DNA of 64,000 nt from Pelagibacteraceae bacterium AG-390-D18 (lineage in GTDB: Bacteria > Pseudomonadota > Alphaproteobacteria > Pelagibacterales > Pelagibacteraceae), in assembly GCA_003279715.1 (NCBI GenBank), contig QCGY01000007.1, forward strand, positions 1-64,000, read 5' to 3'. The notes under the pieces are model-generated. The model saw only the letters and a list, made by a program, of their open reading frames with translations. It did no database searches and had not been told where the DNA came from. The position numbers and the translations under genes were made by a program. Shown here piece by piece: positions 38,007-46,374 of the stretch (the stretch's first letter is position 1; every line of letters begins with the position of its first letter).

Positions 38007-38902
38007 TGCATTTTGTTGAGAAAGAACCAAGTCAAAAAAGAATAGATTTTGTTGAAAAATTAAGATCTAATAAAATATTAAGGGTACCAGGAGCCTACAA
38101 TCCATTAACTGCAAAACTAATCGAAGAAATTGGATATGATGCTGTTTACATTTCAGGTGGTGTGATGGCTAATGATCTTGGTTTTCCTGATATAGGCTTA
38201 ACAACATTACAAGATGTAAGCACTAGATCATATTTAATATCTAGAGTTACAAATTTACCTACAATTGTAGATATAGATACAGGATTTAAATCTTGCAAAG
38301 AAACTATTGAAACTTTTGAAGAGTTTGGAATTGCAGCAGTTCATTTAGAAGACCAAATCGAAAGAAAGAGATGCGGTCACCTTGATAATAAAGAGTTAAT
38401 TTCAACAGAGGCTATGGTTGATAAAATTAAAGAATGTGTTGCTGCTAAAAAAGACAGTAATTTTAAAATAATTGCAAGATCAGATGCTAAGGGTGTAGAG
38501 GGAATTAATAAAATGATTGATAGATGCAAAGCATACATTGATGCTGGTGCTGAAATTATCTTTCCAGAAGCATTACAAGATGAAAAAGATTTTGAAAAAG
38601 TAAGAAAAGAGCTTTCTTGTTATTTATTAGCCAACATGACTGAATTTGGTAAATCAAAACTTTTCAACTACAAAGAATTAGAGAATTTTGGATATAATAT
38701 AGTAATTTATCCAGTCACTACGCAAAGATTGGCAATGAAAAATGTGGAAGATGGATTAAGAGACATTTATGCGAATGGACATCAGAATAATATTATTGAT
38801 AAAATGCAAACTAGAAAAAGGCTCTATGAGCTAGTTGAGTATGAAAAATACAACTCTCTCGATGAAAAAATTTATAACTTTAGTACGGAAGGACATGAAT
38901 AA
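38006..38902 (+). CDS. prpB: 2-methylisocitrate lyase
   Basis: 298 aa member of the isocitrate lyase/PEP mutase family that splits 2-methylisocitrate to pyruvate and succinate. The catalytic Cys123 lies in ERKRCGH, and the magnesium-binding Asp residues in IVDIDTGF near 88-94. VYISGGVMANDLGFPDIG matches PrpB. It starts with GTG overlapping the prpD stop and ends in a TAATG overlap with prpC, so all three are co-translated. Confidence 0.93.
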   Translation: MHFVEKEPSQKRIDFVEKLRSNKILRVPGAYNPLTAKLIEEIGYDAVYISGGVMANDLGFPDIGLTTLQDVSTRSYLISRVTNLPTIVDIDTGFKSCKETIETFEEFGIAAVHLEDQIERKRCGHLDNKELISTEAMVDKIKECVAAKKDSNFKIIARSDAKGVEGINKMIDRCKAYIDAGAEIIFPEALQDEKDFEKVRKELSCYLLANMTEFGKSKLFNYKELENFGYNIVIYPVTTQRLAMKNVEDGLRDIYANGHQNNIIDKMQTRKRLYELVEYEKYNSLDEKIYNFSTEGHE

Positions 38903-40026
38903 TGAGCGAAGATATTAAAAAAGGGTTACTGGGAATAGTGGTTGATGAAACAGAAGTTTCAAAAGTAATGCCAGAAATAAACTCTCTAACTTATAGAGGA
39001 TATGCTGCTCAAGATTTATGTGAATATTGTAGGTTTGAGGAAGTTGCTTATTTAATTTTAAATAAAGATCTTCCAAACTCAATTCAATTAAAACATTTTG
39101 AAAAAGAAGAAAAAAATAACAGAGAGTTATCAAAAAACTTGTATGAGATAATTAAGCATATGCCAAAAAAATCTCACCCGATGGATGTTGCAAGAACAGC
39201 TGTTAGTGTGATGGGCTTAGAAGATAAAGAGACATCTGACTCTTCATCAGAGGCGAACATGAGAAAAGCTTTGAGAATTTTTGCAAAAACACCTACTGCA
39301 CTAGCTGCTTTTTATAGAATTAGAAGTGGTAAAAAAATTATCAAACCTAAAAAAGAATTAACTTTTGCTGAAAACTTTTTCTACATGTGTTTTGGTAAAG
39401 TTCCTCAAAAAGAAATTGTTAAAGCATTTGATGTATCTTTAATTTTATATGCTGAACATAGTTTCAATGTTTCAACTTTTACAGCAAGAACTATTACTAG
39501 TAGTTTATCTGACATTCATGGAGCTATTACGGGGGCTATAGCAAGTTTAAAAGGTCCACTTCATGGTGGTGCTAACGAAGAAGTAATGCACATGATGAGA
39601 AAAATTAAGAAACCTGAAAATGCATTAAAGTGGATTAATAATGCCCTAAAAAATAAAGAAGTGGTAATGGGGTTTGGTCACAGAGTTTATAAATCTGGAG
39701 ATTCTAGGGTTCCTACCATGCGAGAATATTTTGGAAAAGTTGCTAAAATTAAAAGAGATAAAACTTTTGAAAAGATTTACGACATTGTTGAAAAAGTGAT
39801 GATAAAGAAAAAGAATATTCATCCAAATGTAGATTACCCAACAGGTCCTACTTATCATTTAATGGGATTTGACACCGATTTCTTTACACCAATATTTGTT
39901 ATTTCAAGAATTACCGGTTGGTCCGCGCATATAATGGAGCAACATGCTGCAAATAAACTTATTCGACCACTTGCTAGCTATAAAGGTAGCAAACATCGAA
40001 AAGTAATGCAGTTAAATCAAAGATAA
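38902..40026 (+). CDS. prpC: 2-methylcitrate synthase
   Basis: 374 aa citrate-synthase-family enzyme that condenses propionyl-CoA with oxaloacetate. Catalytic residues sit in the motifs GPLHGGANEEVMHM (His) and GFGHRVYKSGDSR (His), and the Asp in the PTGPTYHLMGFDTDF region. The length and operon position favour PrpC over housekeeping citrate synthase (about 430 aa). It ends 1 nt from the stop of the convergent small lipoprotein gene. Confidence 0.92.
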   Translation: MSEDIKKGLLGIVVDETEVSKVMPEINSLTYRGYAAQDLCEYCRFEEVAYLILNKDLPNSIQLKHFEKEEKNNRELSKNLYEIIKHMPKKSHPMDVARTAVSVMGLEDKETSDSSSEANMRKALRIFAKTPTALAAFYRIRSGKKIIKPKKELTFAENFFYMCFGKVPQKEIVKAFDVSLILYAEHSFNVSTFTARTITSSLSDIHGAITGAIASLKGPLHGGANEEVMHMMRKIKKPENALKWINNALKNKEVVMGFGHRVYKSGDSRVPTMREYFGKVAKIKRDKTFEKIYDIVEKVMIKKKNIHPNVDYPTGPTYHLMGFDTDFFTPIFVISRITGWSAHIMEQHAANKLIRPLASYKGSKHRKVMQLNQR

Positions 40027-40027
40027 T

Positions 40028-40204
40028 TTAATCTAAATCTAAGTCACCACACTGAGTTTTGGTAAATATACATGTTGAATAGTGGTATGTAGTTTTAACA
40101 TCTTTAACTACACCAAGTGCAGTACCTTCTATACTCCCGGTAACAGTATTACATCCTGTTATAGCTAATAAGATAAATATAACTAGTAAACGCTTAAATA
40201 TCAC
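40028..40204 (-). CDS. small predicted lipoprotein (58 aa)
   Basis: A 58-codon frame with a GTG start, a hydrophobic signal (KRLLVIFILLAITG) and a lipobox ending in Cys18 (AITGCN). The mature part is short, with TVTGSIEGTALGVVKDV, two more Cys and a DLDLD end. It begins 6 nt after the nrdB stop on the same strand and may be read through from nrdAB. It resembles the small entericidin/'outer-membrane lipoprotein' class only in shape; I recognise no family. The lipobox and placement are the reasons to believe it. Confidence 0.65.
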   Translation of the reverse strand: MIFKRLLVIFILLAITGCNTVTGSIEGTALGVVKDVKTTYHYSTCIFTKTQCGDLDLD

Positions 40205-40210
40205 TTTTAA

Positions 40211-41227
40211 TTAACTAAAAGCTTCAACCCAAGTACCCTGTGTTGATGCTTTAGAATATTCTGTTGCTCGACCTTCAAAGAAGTTCATATGCTCAACGGC
40301 ATTAAGCATTGTATCTAACCAAGTTAAAGGGTTTTTCTGTACATCATAAATTGGTTCCAAACCTAATTGCGTAAGTCTTCTGTTAGCTATAAATCTGATG
40401 TAATCTTTAACTTCTTGAGCAGTTAAACCTTCCATTGGACCCATTTCAAAAGCTAGATCGATAAAAGCATCTTCATGTTCAATGATAGTTCTACATGCTT
40501 CATAAAGTTCTTTTTTAAGTTTTGGAGTCCATATTTCAGGGTTCTCTTTTATGAATTCTTTAAAAACTCTAATCATAGAATTACAATGAAGAGTTTCATC
40601 TCTAACAGACCAAGTAACAATCTGTCCCATTCCCTTCATTTTATTATGTCTAGGGAAGTTTAAAAGAATTGCAAAACTAGCAAACAATTGAAGGCCTTCT
40701 GTAAACGCACTAAACACTGCAACTGTTTTTGCAATATCTTCTTTAGAATTTACGTTAAAACCTTGCATGTAATCATACTTATCTTTCATCTCTTTATATT
40801 TCATGAAAGCAGAATATTCTGACTCTGGCATTCCAATTGTATCTAACAAATGAGAGTAAGCCGCTACATGGACAGTTTCCATTGAAGCAAAAGCTGTCAT
40901 CATCATTAAAACTTCTGTTGGTTTAAATACTGTTGTGTAATGTCTTAGATAACAATTGCTAACTTCTACATCTGCTTGAGTAAAAAATCTAAATATCTGC
41001 GTTAATAAATTTTTTTCTGATTGAGTTAGATTTTTTTGCCAATCTCTAACATCATCTCCTAATGGCACCTCTTCTGGTAACCAATGAATTCTTTGTTGTG
41101 TTAACCACGCATCGTAACACCATGGATATCTAAAAGGTTTGTAAACTGGGTTTTCAACTAGTAAACCCATTTTTTTTGGTTGGATTATTTCATTGTTTGG
41201 TGTCTTAATTTTTTCTGCTACTGACAT
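40211..41227 (-). CDS. nrdB: ribonucleotide reductase class I, beta subunit
   Basis: 338 aa radical-generating subunit. Iron ligands and the radical site are visible: Asp86, Glu117, His120 and the radical Tyr124 (METVHVAAY), with later Glu in FTEGLQLF and Glu/His in RDETLHCNSM. I chose ATG at 41227 because GAGGAG (41241-41236) lies 8 nt before it; a GTG three codons upstream would overlap that site. The start overlaps the nrdA stop by 10 nt. The C-terminal tail needed to bind NrdA is present. Confidence 0.95.
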   Translation of the reverse strand: MSVAEKIKTPNNEIIQPKKMGLLVENPVYKPFRYPWCYDAWLTQQRIHWLPEEVPLGDDVRDWQKNLTQSEKNLLTQIFRFFTQADVEVSNCYLRHYTTVFKPTEVLMMMTAFASMETVHVAAYSHLLDTIGMPESEYSAFMKYKEMKDKYDYMQGFNVNSKEDIAKTVAVFSAFTEGLQLFASFAILLNFPRHNKMKGMGQIVTWSVRDETLHCNSMIRVFKEFIKENPEIWTPKLKKELYEACRTIIEHEDAFIDLAFEMGPMEGLTAQEVKDYIRFIANRRLTQLGLEPIYDVQKNPLTWLDTMLNAVEHMNFFEGRATEYSKASTQGTWVEAFS

Positions 41228-43155
41228 GATAGGCACTCCTCGTATTCTGGTTCTTCAGAATTAGTTTGTTTGTTTTTGTAAACGTTGGCTAAAACATCTG
41301 TTGATTTTGCATCATTAATATTTTCAGCTCTTTGAATTGATTTTGATCTACAGTAATAAAGGCTCTTCAAGCCTTTCTTCCAAGCATCAAAATGAATTTT
41401 GTGTAACTCTTTTTTATGGACATCAGCTGGTAAAAATAAATTTACTGACTGGGCCTGAGATATAAATGGAGTTCTGTCTCCACTTAATTCAATAATCCAT
41501 TGTTGGTTTAGTTCAAATGCAGTTTTAAAAACATCTTTTTCTAAATCAGTTAAAAAATCTAAATGAGATACCGAACCTTGATTTGTTGTGATTGTAGACC
41601 AAGTTTCATCATCATTTTTTCCATGGCCCTCTAATATTTCTTCTAAATATCTATTTCTAACATTAAATGAACCTGACAAAGTTTTATGGGTATAGCTATT
41701 AGCTGCAATTGGCTCTACTCCGGGTGATGCTCCACCACATATAATTGATATTGAAGCCGTTGGTGCAATTGCTGTTTTATTTGAAAATCTCTCTTGATAA
41801 CCATACTCTGCAGCATCAGGACAAGCTCCTCTTTCTTCAGCTAAATCTTTTGAAGCCTTGTTAACCTGTTCGTCAATTTGTTTAAATATTTTTTTATTCC
41901 AAGATTTAGCCATTACTGACTCAAGTGGAATTCTATTTTTTTGTAGAAAAGAATGGAAACCCATTACACCTAATCCAACACTTCTTTCTCTTTCAGCAGA
42001 GTATGTTGCGTCTTTAAATTGATCTGGAGCTTTGTTGATAAAATCAGATAGGACATTATCTAAAAATCTCATTACATCATTAATCATGTCTGGATCATCT
42101 TTCCATTCATCGTATTTTTCTAAATTAAGTGATGACAAGCAACAAACAGCTGTTCTGTCTCTTCCATCTTTATCAATTCCTGTAGGTAATGTTATTTCAC
42201 TACATAGGTTTGAAGTTTTAACAGTTAAGTTAGCAAGTTTGTGATGTTGTGGAATTAATCTGTTAACTGTATCGATATAAATAATATAAGGTTCACCTGT
42301 TTCTATCCTTGCAGTTAACAATCTTATCCATAAGTTTCTAGCTGATATTGTTTGTTGAACGGTACCATCTGCAGGACTTTTTAGTCCCCACTGCTCATCA
42401 TTTTCTACAGCTCTCATAAATGCATCTGAAAGTAAAACACCATGGTGTAAATTTAAAGCTTTTCTATTTGGATCACCACCTGTAGGTCTTCTCATTTCAA
42501 TAAATTCTTCGATCTCAGGATGATCAACTGGTAAATAGCAAGCAGCAGATCCTCTTCTTAAAGAACCTTGGCTAATTGCCATTGTTAAAGAGTCCATAAC
42601 TTTAATGAAAGGAATTATTCCTGATGTTTTTCCAACTTTACCAATTTTTTCACCAATGGATCTAAGGTTACCCCAATAACTTCCTATACCACCACCTTTT
42701 GCAGCTAGCCAAACGTTTTCACTCCAAAGGTCAAGGATTCCTCCTAAGCTATCTGAAGCTTCGTTTAAAAAACATGAAATAGGTAATCCTCTTTTAGTTC
42801 CGCCATTTGATAAAACGGGTGTTGCTGGCATGAACCAAAGATTGCTTATGTAATTATAAATTCTTTGTGCATGTAAATTGTCATCAGCATATGAACTTGC
42901 AACACGTGCAAACAAATCTTGGTAAGACTCGTTATGACCAAGATATCTATCTTTCAAAGTTGCTTTACCAAAATCAGTTAGGTTTGCATCTTTAGATCTA
43001 TCGATCTTAATTATAATTCCTTTGTCATTTTGAAAAAGTTCAGTTTCAGTGCTTAGAGAAAAAAGATCAGGTCTATTTCCTTTTGATACCTCTTTAACTT
43101 CTGGGCTATATTCGGAGACAGCTTTCTTTAGGGCCTGTGATAGAATTTTATTCAT
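41218..43155 (-). CDS. nrdA: ribonucleotide reductase class I, alpha subunit
   Basis: 645 aa catalytic subunit, reducing ribonucleoside diphosphates. The active-site Asn-x-Cys-x-Glu (NLCSE) lies near residue 315, the substrate loop in AAKGGGIGSYWG and SQGSLRRGSAACYLP, and the redox pair CLSCQ ends the protein. The N-terminus goes almost directly into the ten-helix domain: the about 90-residue ATP-cone that senses dATP in longer NrdA proteins is missing. Two NrdR-like boxes lie upstream. It is co-transcribed with nrdB. Confidence 0.95.
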   Translation of the reverse strand: MNKILSQALKKAVSEYSPEVKEVSKGNRPDLFSLSTETELFQNDKGIIIKIDRSKDANLTDFGKATLKDRYLGHNESYQDLFARVASSYADDNLHAQRIYNYISNLWFMPATPVLSNGGTKRGLPISCFLNEASDSLGGILDLWSENVWLAAKGGGIGSYWGNLRSIGEKIGKVGKTSGIIPFIKVMDSLTMAISQGSLRRGSAACYLPVDHPEIEEFIEMRRPTGGDPNRKALNLHHGVLLSDAFMRAVENDEQWGLKSPADGTVQQTISARNLWIRLLTARIETGEPYIIYIDTVNRLIPQHHKLANLTVKTSNLCSEITLPTGIDKDGRDRTAVCCLSSLNLEKYDEWKDDPDMINDVMRFLDNVLSDFINKAPDQFKDATYSAERERSVGLGVMGFHSFLQKNRIPLESVMAKSWNKKIFKQIDEQVNKASKDLAEERGACPDAAEYGYQERFSNKTAIAPTASISIICGGASPGVEPIAANSYTHKTLSGSFNVRNRYLEEILEGHGKNDDETWSTITTNQGSVSHLDFLTDLEKDVFKTAFELNQQWIIELSGDRTPFISQAQSVNLFLPADVHKKELHKIHFDAWKKGLKSLYYCRSKSIQRAENINDAKSTDVLANVYKNKQTNSEEPEYEECLSCQ

Positions 43156-43187
43156 AATAAGTACTATAATTTGTTATTGTGACGAAA

Positions 43188-43233
43188 ACAACTATATGTT
43201 GTATGCGTTTATTGTTAATATACTATATAAACA
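43188..43233 (-). promoter_or_regulatory. paired NrdR-like boxes upstream of nrdA
   Basis: Box 1 is the palindrome ACAACTATATGTTGT at 43188-43202. Box 2 is the half-conserved ATACTATATAAACA at 43220-43233. The shared CTATAT cores start at 43192 and 43223, 31 bp apart, three helical turns, the spacing known for NrdR repressor sites. Both lie between nrdA and the divergent phosphohexomutase gene. Box 1 fits the NrdR palindrome well; box 2 is weaker. Confidence 0.7.
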
Positions 43234-43312
43234 ACTATTCAATAGAACATTTATAGAACGCGACAAAATATATTTCAATAAAAAAATTTAAAAAAGGTTA
43301 AGTAATTAACAG

Positions 43313-44767
43313 ATGAATCAAAATATAAAAATAGATCCTTATGGTTTTAGAGAATATGACGCTCGCTGGTTGTACGAAAAGGATATCAGTAAACAGGGAA
43401 TCACGAATCTTGGCAAGGGTCTAGGTACACAAATAAAAAAACATACTCAAAAAGAGAATCCAAGAGTAATCGTTGGACACGATTACAGATCTTATAGTGA
43501 AGAAATTAAAAGTGCTCTTAAAAAAGGTTTAATCTCAACAGGCTGTCAAATTGAAGATGTGGGCTTATCATTATCGCCAATGGTTTACTTTGCGCAATTT
43601 AATTTAGATTCTGATGCAGTTGCCATGGTTACTGCAAGTCATAATGAAAATGGATGGACTGGTGTAAAAATGGGTATCAAAAAAGGTTTAACTCATGCGC
43701 CTGAAGAAATGAAAGAATTAAAAGAGATTACATTAAATGAAAATTTCTCAAGCGGTGAAGGGACTGAGAGACAAATAGAAAATTTTCAACAAATTTATAA
43801 AGATGATTTAATAAACGGTAATAAGATTAATAAAAAATTAAAAGCAGTTGTTGCATGTGGAAATGGTACTGCTGGTGTTTTTGCACCTGATATATTAAGA
43901 GGAATTGGATGTGATGTTATTGAACTTGATTGCAATCTTGATTGGAACTTTCCAAAGTACAATCCTAATCCAGAGGATTTAGAAATGCTTCATGCTATAG
44001 CAAAGGCTGTTAGAGATAACAAAGCAGATATAGGTTTTGGCTTTGATGGTGATGGAGATAGAGTTGGCGTCATTGATAATGATGGAAATGAAATATTTTC
44101 AGATAAAATTGGCTTATTAATTGCAAGAAACCTATCAACAAAACATAAAAATTCTAAGTTTGTAGTAGATGTTAAATCAACAGGATTATATTCAAAAGAT
44201 AAGGTTTTGTTGGAAAATAATTGTGAAACTATTTATTGGAAGACAGGACACTCTCATATTAAAAGAAAAGTTAATACCGAAAAAGCACTAGCTGGTTTTG
44301 AAAAAAGTGGTCATTTCTTTTTTAACCAACCTCTAGGTTATGGTTATGATGATGGTATTAATTCTGCTATTCACGTGTGTCATTTATTGGATAATCAAAG
44401 TAAAATGATGAGTGAAATTATTAATGAATTACCAAACACGTATCAAACACCTACTATGGCTCCTTTCTGTAAGGATGAAGAAAAATACCAAGTGGTTGAA
44501 GAACTAGTTAATCAAGTTGAAGAAATAAAAAAAAATCAAATTAAGATTGATCAACAAGTAATCAAAGAAATTTTAACAGTAAATGGTGTAAGATTTACTT
44601 TTGAAGATGGATCATGGGGATTAATAAGAGCATCTTCAAACAAACCTTCACTAGTAATTGTAACAGAAAGCCCAACATCAGACATAAGGAAGAAGAAAAT
44701 CTTTGATTTTATTGATGATTTACTTCAAAAAACTGGAAAAGTTGGTGAATATGATCAAAAAATATAG
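43313..44767 (+). CDS. phosphomannomutase/phosphoglucomutase
   Basis: 484 aa alpha-D-phosphohexomutase. The phosphoserine loop is TASHNENGWTG near residues 108-118, the metal loop FGFDGDGDRVGVID near 240-255, the sugar loop GFEKSGHFFF near 325, and the phosphate loop RASSNKPSLVI near the end. AlgC-type enzymes serve both mannose and glucose phosphates for surface polysaccharide. It is divergent from nrdA across 157 nt and overlaps the next small secreted-protein gene by 17 nt. Confidence 0.92.
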   Translation: MNQNIKIDPYGFREYDARWLYEKDISKQGITNLGKGLGTQIKKHTQKENPRVIVGHDYRSYSEEIKSALKKGLISTGCQIEDVGLSLSPMVYFAQFNLDSDAVAMVTASHNENGWTGVKMGIKKGLTHAPEEMKELKEITLNENFSSGEGTERQIENFQQIYKDDLINGNKINKKLKAVVACGNGTAGVFAPDILRGIGCDVIELDCNLDWNFPKYNPNPEDLEMLHAIAKAVRDNKADIGFGFDGDGDRVGVIDNDGNEIFSDKIGLLIARNLSTKHKNSKFVVDVKSTGLYSKDKVLLENNCETIYWKTGHSHIKRKVNTEKALAGFEKSGHFFFNQPLGYGYDDGINSAIHVCHLLDNQSKMMSEIINELPNTYQTPTMAPFCKDEEKYQVVEELVNQVEEIKKNQIKIDQQVIKEILTVNGVRFTFEDGSWGLIRASSNKPSLVIVTESPTSDIRKKKIFDFIDDLLQKTGKVGEYDQKI

Positions 44768-45038
44768 CCTAATTTTAATATTATTCATATTAATACCCCT
44801 AAAAAGTTATGCTTTTAGCGAGCAAAATGAGCAACAAATGTATATTGGCTGTTATCAAAACTCAAAACAGTACTTAGGTGCAGATAAAGCCAAAACATAT
44901 TGCGAATGTACTGTTAATAAATTAAGCAAAAAATTTTCAGATGAAGAACTAGATAGAGTTTTCAAACAAAAACCAGAAAATATAATTAAAGATACTGAAT
45001 TTGCATCTAAATTCTGTGAAAATAAAATCCTTCAATAA
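44751..45038 (+). CDS. small secreted Cys-containing protein (95 aa)
   Basis: 95 aa starting at ATG 44751 with a good signal peptide (IKKYSLILILFILIPLKSYA). The mature part has four Cys (IGCYQ, YCEC and FCEN) and a helix-forming KKFSDEELDRVF stretch, suggesting two disulfides in a small periplasmic helical protein. It overlaps the phosphohexomutase stop by 17 nt in another frame. Upstream in-frame codons would lie inside that gene and before the signal peptide, so they are unlikely. No family is recognised. Confidence 0.75.
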   Translation: MIKKYSLILILFILIPLKSYAFSEQNEQQMYIGCYQNSKQYLGADKAKTYCECTVNKLSKKFSDEELDRVFKQKPENIIKDTEFASKFCENKILQ

Positions 45039-45111
45039 AGTTATACAATAAATCAAAGATTCAATCAAAACGTGCTTAGTTATTTATCAAGAATCAGATA
45101 GTTATTTAAGT

Positions 45112-45141
45112 GAGGTGATGGAGGGAGACTGAAGTCACCTC
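45112..45141. terminator. GC-richer hairpin between convergent genes
   Basis: GAGGTGA (45112-45118) and TCACCTC (45135-45141) are exact inverted repeats around a purine-rich 16-nt loop, extendable by AAG/CTT after a small bulge. It lies between the secreted-protein stop (45038) and the HIT-protein stop (45145). A U-rich stretch follows on the plus strand (TTCTTATTT), so it may terminate the upper operon. A small structured RNA is the alternative. Confidence 0.45.
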
Positions 45142-45144
45142 TTC

Positions 45145-45546
45145 TTATTTAAAAGCTTTCCTAACCTTTAGCATCATAATAATTAAAGCTGTTTCTGTAT
45201 AATTTTTACCTTTCACAACCCATACAGATAGTGGCCATGAACTATCTTTTTTACTTCTTGCAATAATATGAATGTGTAACTGAGGAACCATATTACCAAT
45301 TTTTTCAATATTCAGCTTTGAAGTTTTAAATAATTTTTTCATAATTTTACTTACGTGAACAATTTCTTTCATAAGTAAAATTTGATCTTTAGAATTTAGA
45401 TCACTTATATCGGTAATCTTATTTCTTTTAGGAATTAAAATAATCCATGGAAATTTAGAATTATCATTAAGCCTAATACTACATAATTTAAGTTCTGTTA
45501 CATGATGTGAAGACTTTAAAAATTTGTTATCAATCTTAAAAGGCAT
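45145..45546 (-). CDS. HIT-domain protein
   Basis: 133 aa histidine-triad-fold protein. The nucleotide loop ends in PQLHIHIIAR, where the first His of the canonical His-x-His-x-His triad is Gln and the other two are kept. FPWIILIPKR is the usual core strand and SSWPLSVW follows. A subgroup of alphaproteobacterial HIT proteins shows this same QLH pattern, so it is probably a nucleotide hydrolase or transferase with unknown substrate. It follows the TauE/SafE transporter by 2 nt. Confidence 0.83.
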   Translation of the reverse strand: MPFKIDNKFLKSSHHVTELKLCSIRLNDNSKFPWIILIPKRNKITDISDLNSKDQILLMKEIVHVSKIMKKLFKTSKLNIEKIGNMVPQLHIHIIARSKKDSSWPLSVWVVKGKNYTETALIIMMLKVRKAFK

Positions 45547-45548
45547 AT

Positions 45549-46334
45549 TTATAATTTTATGTACTCGTAGAAAAACTTAGCTGCAACTAATAATAAAAAA
45601 ATACCAAAAAATTTACTAATTTTATTTTTATCTATTTTATGAACTGTTCGTGCTCCAAGTCTCGCCATAAAAGTCGTAATAGGAATAAAAATAAAAAAAG
45701 CTGGAATATTTAAAAATCCAATACTTAAAGGTAAGTTTGTCTTTAAATAACTTCCTGAAATTAAAAAACCTGTTGCACCGAATAATGCAATTAAAAAACC
45801 AATTGCAGCAGCACTCCCAATTGCTTTATTAATTGAATAACCAAAGAATTTAAGGATTGGCACGTTCATTACAGCACCTCCTATACCCATTATCGAAGAT
45901 ATAAAACCAACAATAAAACCAAGAACAACCTTTAAATGTAATTTCATTTCTGAGATTATATTTTGCTCTCTCTCTTTTATTAAAAGTAAATAAATACCTA
46001 AAAATAAAATCACAATTGAAAAAAAAAGAACTAAAGATTTTGTCTTTAGCGTTGCAGCAAATATTGTTCCAATAATTACCCCTATAACAACAAAAATACC
46101 GTAGTTTTTAACTATATCAAAATCTACAGCATTGAATTTATGATGAGTTAAAACTGAAACAATTGATGTTGGGATAATAATTGCAAAAGAAGTTCCTACT
46201 GCTAAGTGCATTATGTATTGTTGATCTATTCCCAAAGATCCAAAAATATAATAAAGAAATGGAACCGTAATTAATCCACCACCAATACCAAATAACCCAG
46301 CAACAAAGCCAACAGGAACTGCTATGAGTACCAT
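45549..46334 (-). CDS. TauE/SafE-family sulfite/sulfonate exporter
   Basis: 261 aa integral membrane protein with about eight transmembrane segments. The duplicated family motif is seen as VGFVAGLFGIGGGLITVPFL at the start and VGFISSIMGIGGAVMNVPIL in the second half. Members move organosulfur compounds or sulfite. SAR11-type cells depend on reduced organic sulfur, so the role is plausible but not shown. The HIT-protein gene follows by 2 nt. Confidence 0.87.
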   Translation of the reverse strand: MVLIAVPVGFVAGLFGIGGGLITVPFLYYIFGSLGIDQQYIMHLAVGTSFAIIIPTSIVSVLTHHKFNAVDFDIVKNYGIFVVIGVIIGTIFAATLKTKSLVLFFSIVILFLGIYLLLIKEREQNIISEMKLHLKVVLGFIVGFISSIMGIGGAVMNVPILKFFGYSINKAIGSAAAIGFLIALFGATGFLISGSYLKTNLPLSIGFLNIPAFFIFIPITTFMARLGARTVHKIDKNKISKFFGIFLLLVAAKFFYEYIKL

Positions 46335-46374
46335 TAATAAAATTAAATAACTGTATTCGTTAGCTAGAATTGAA

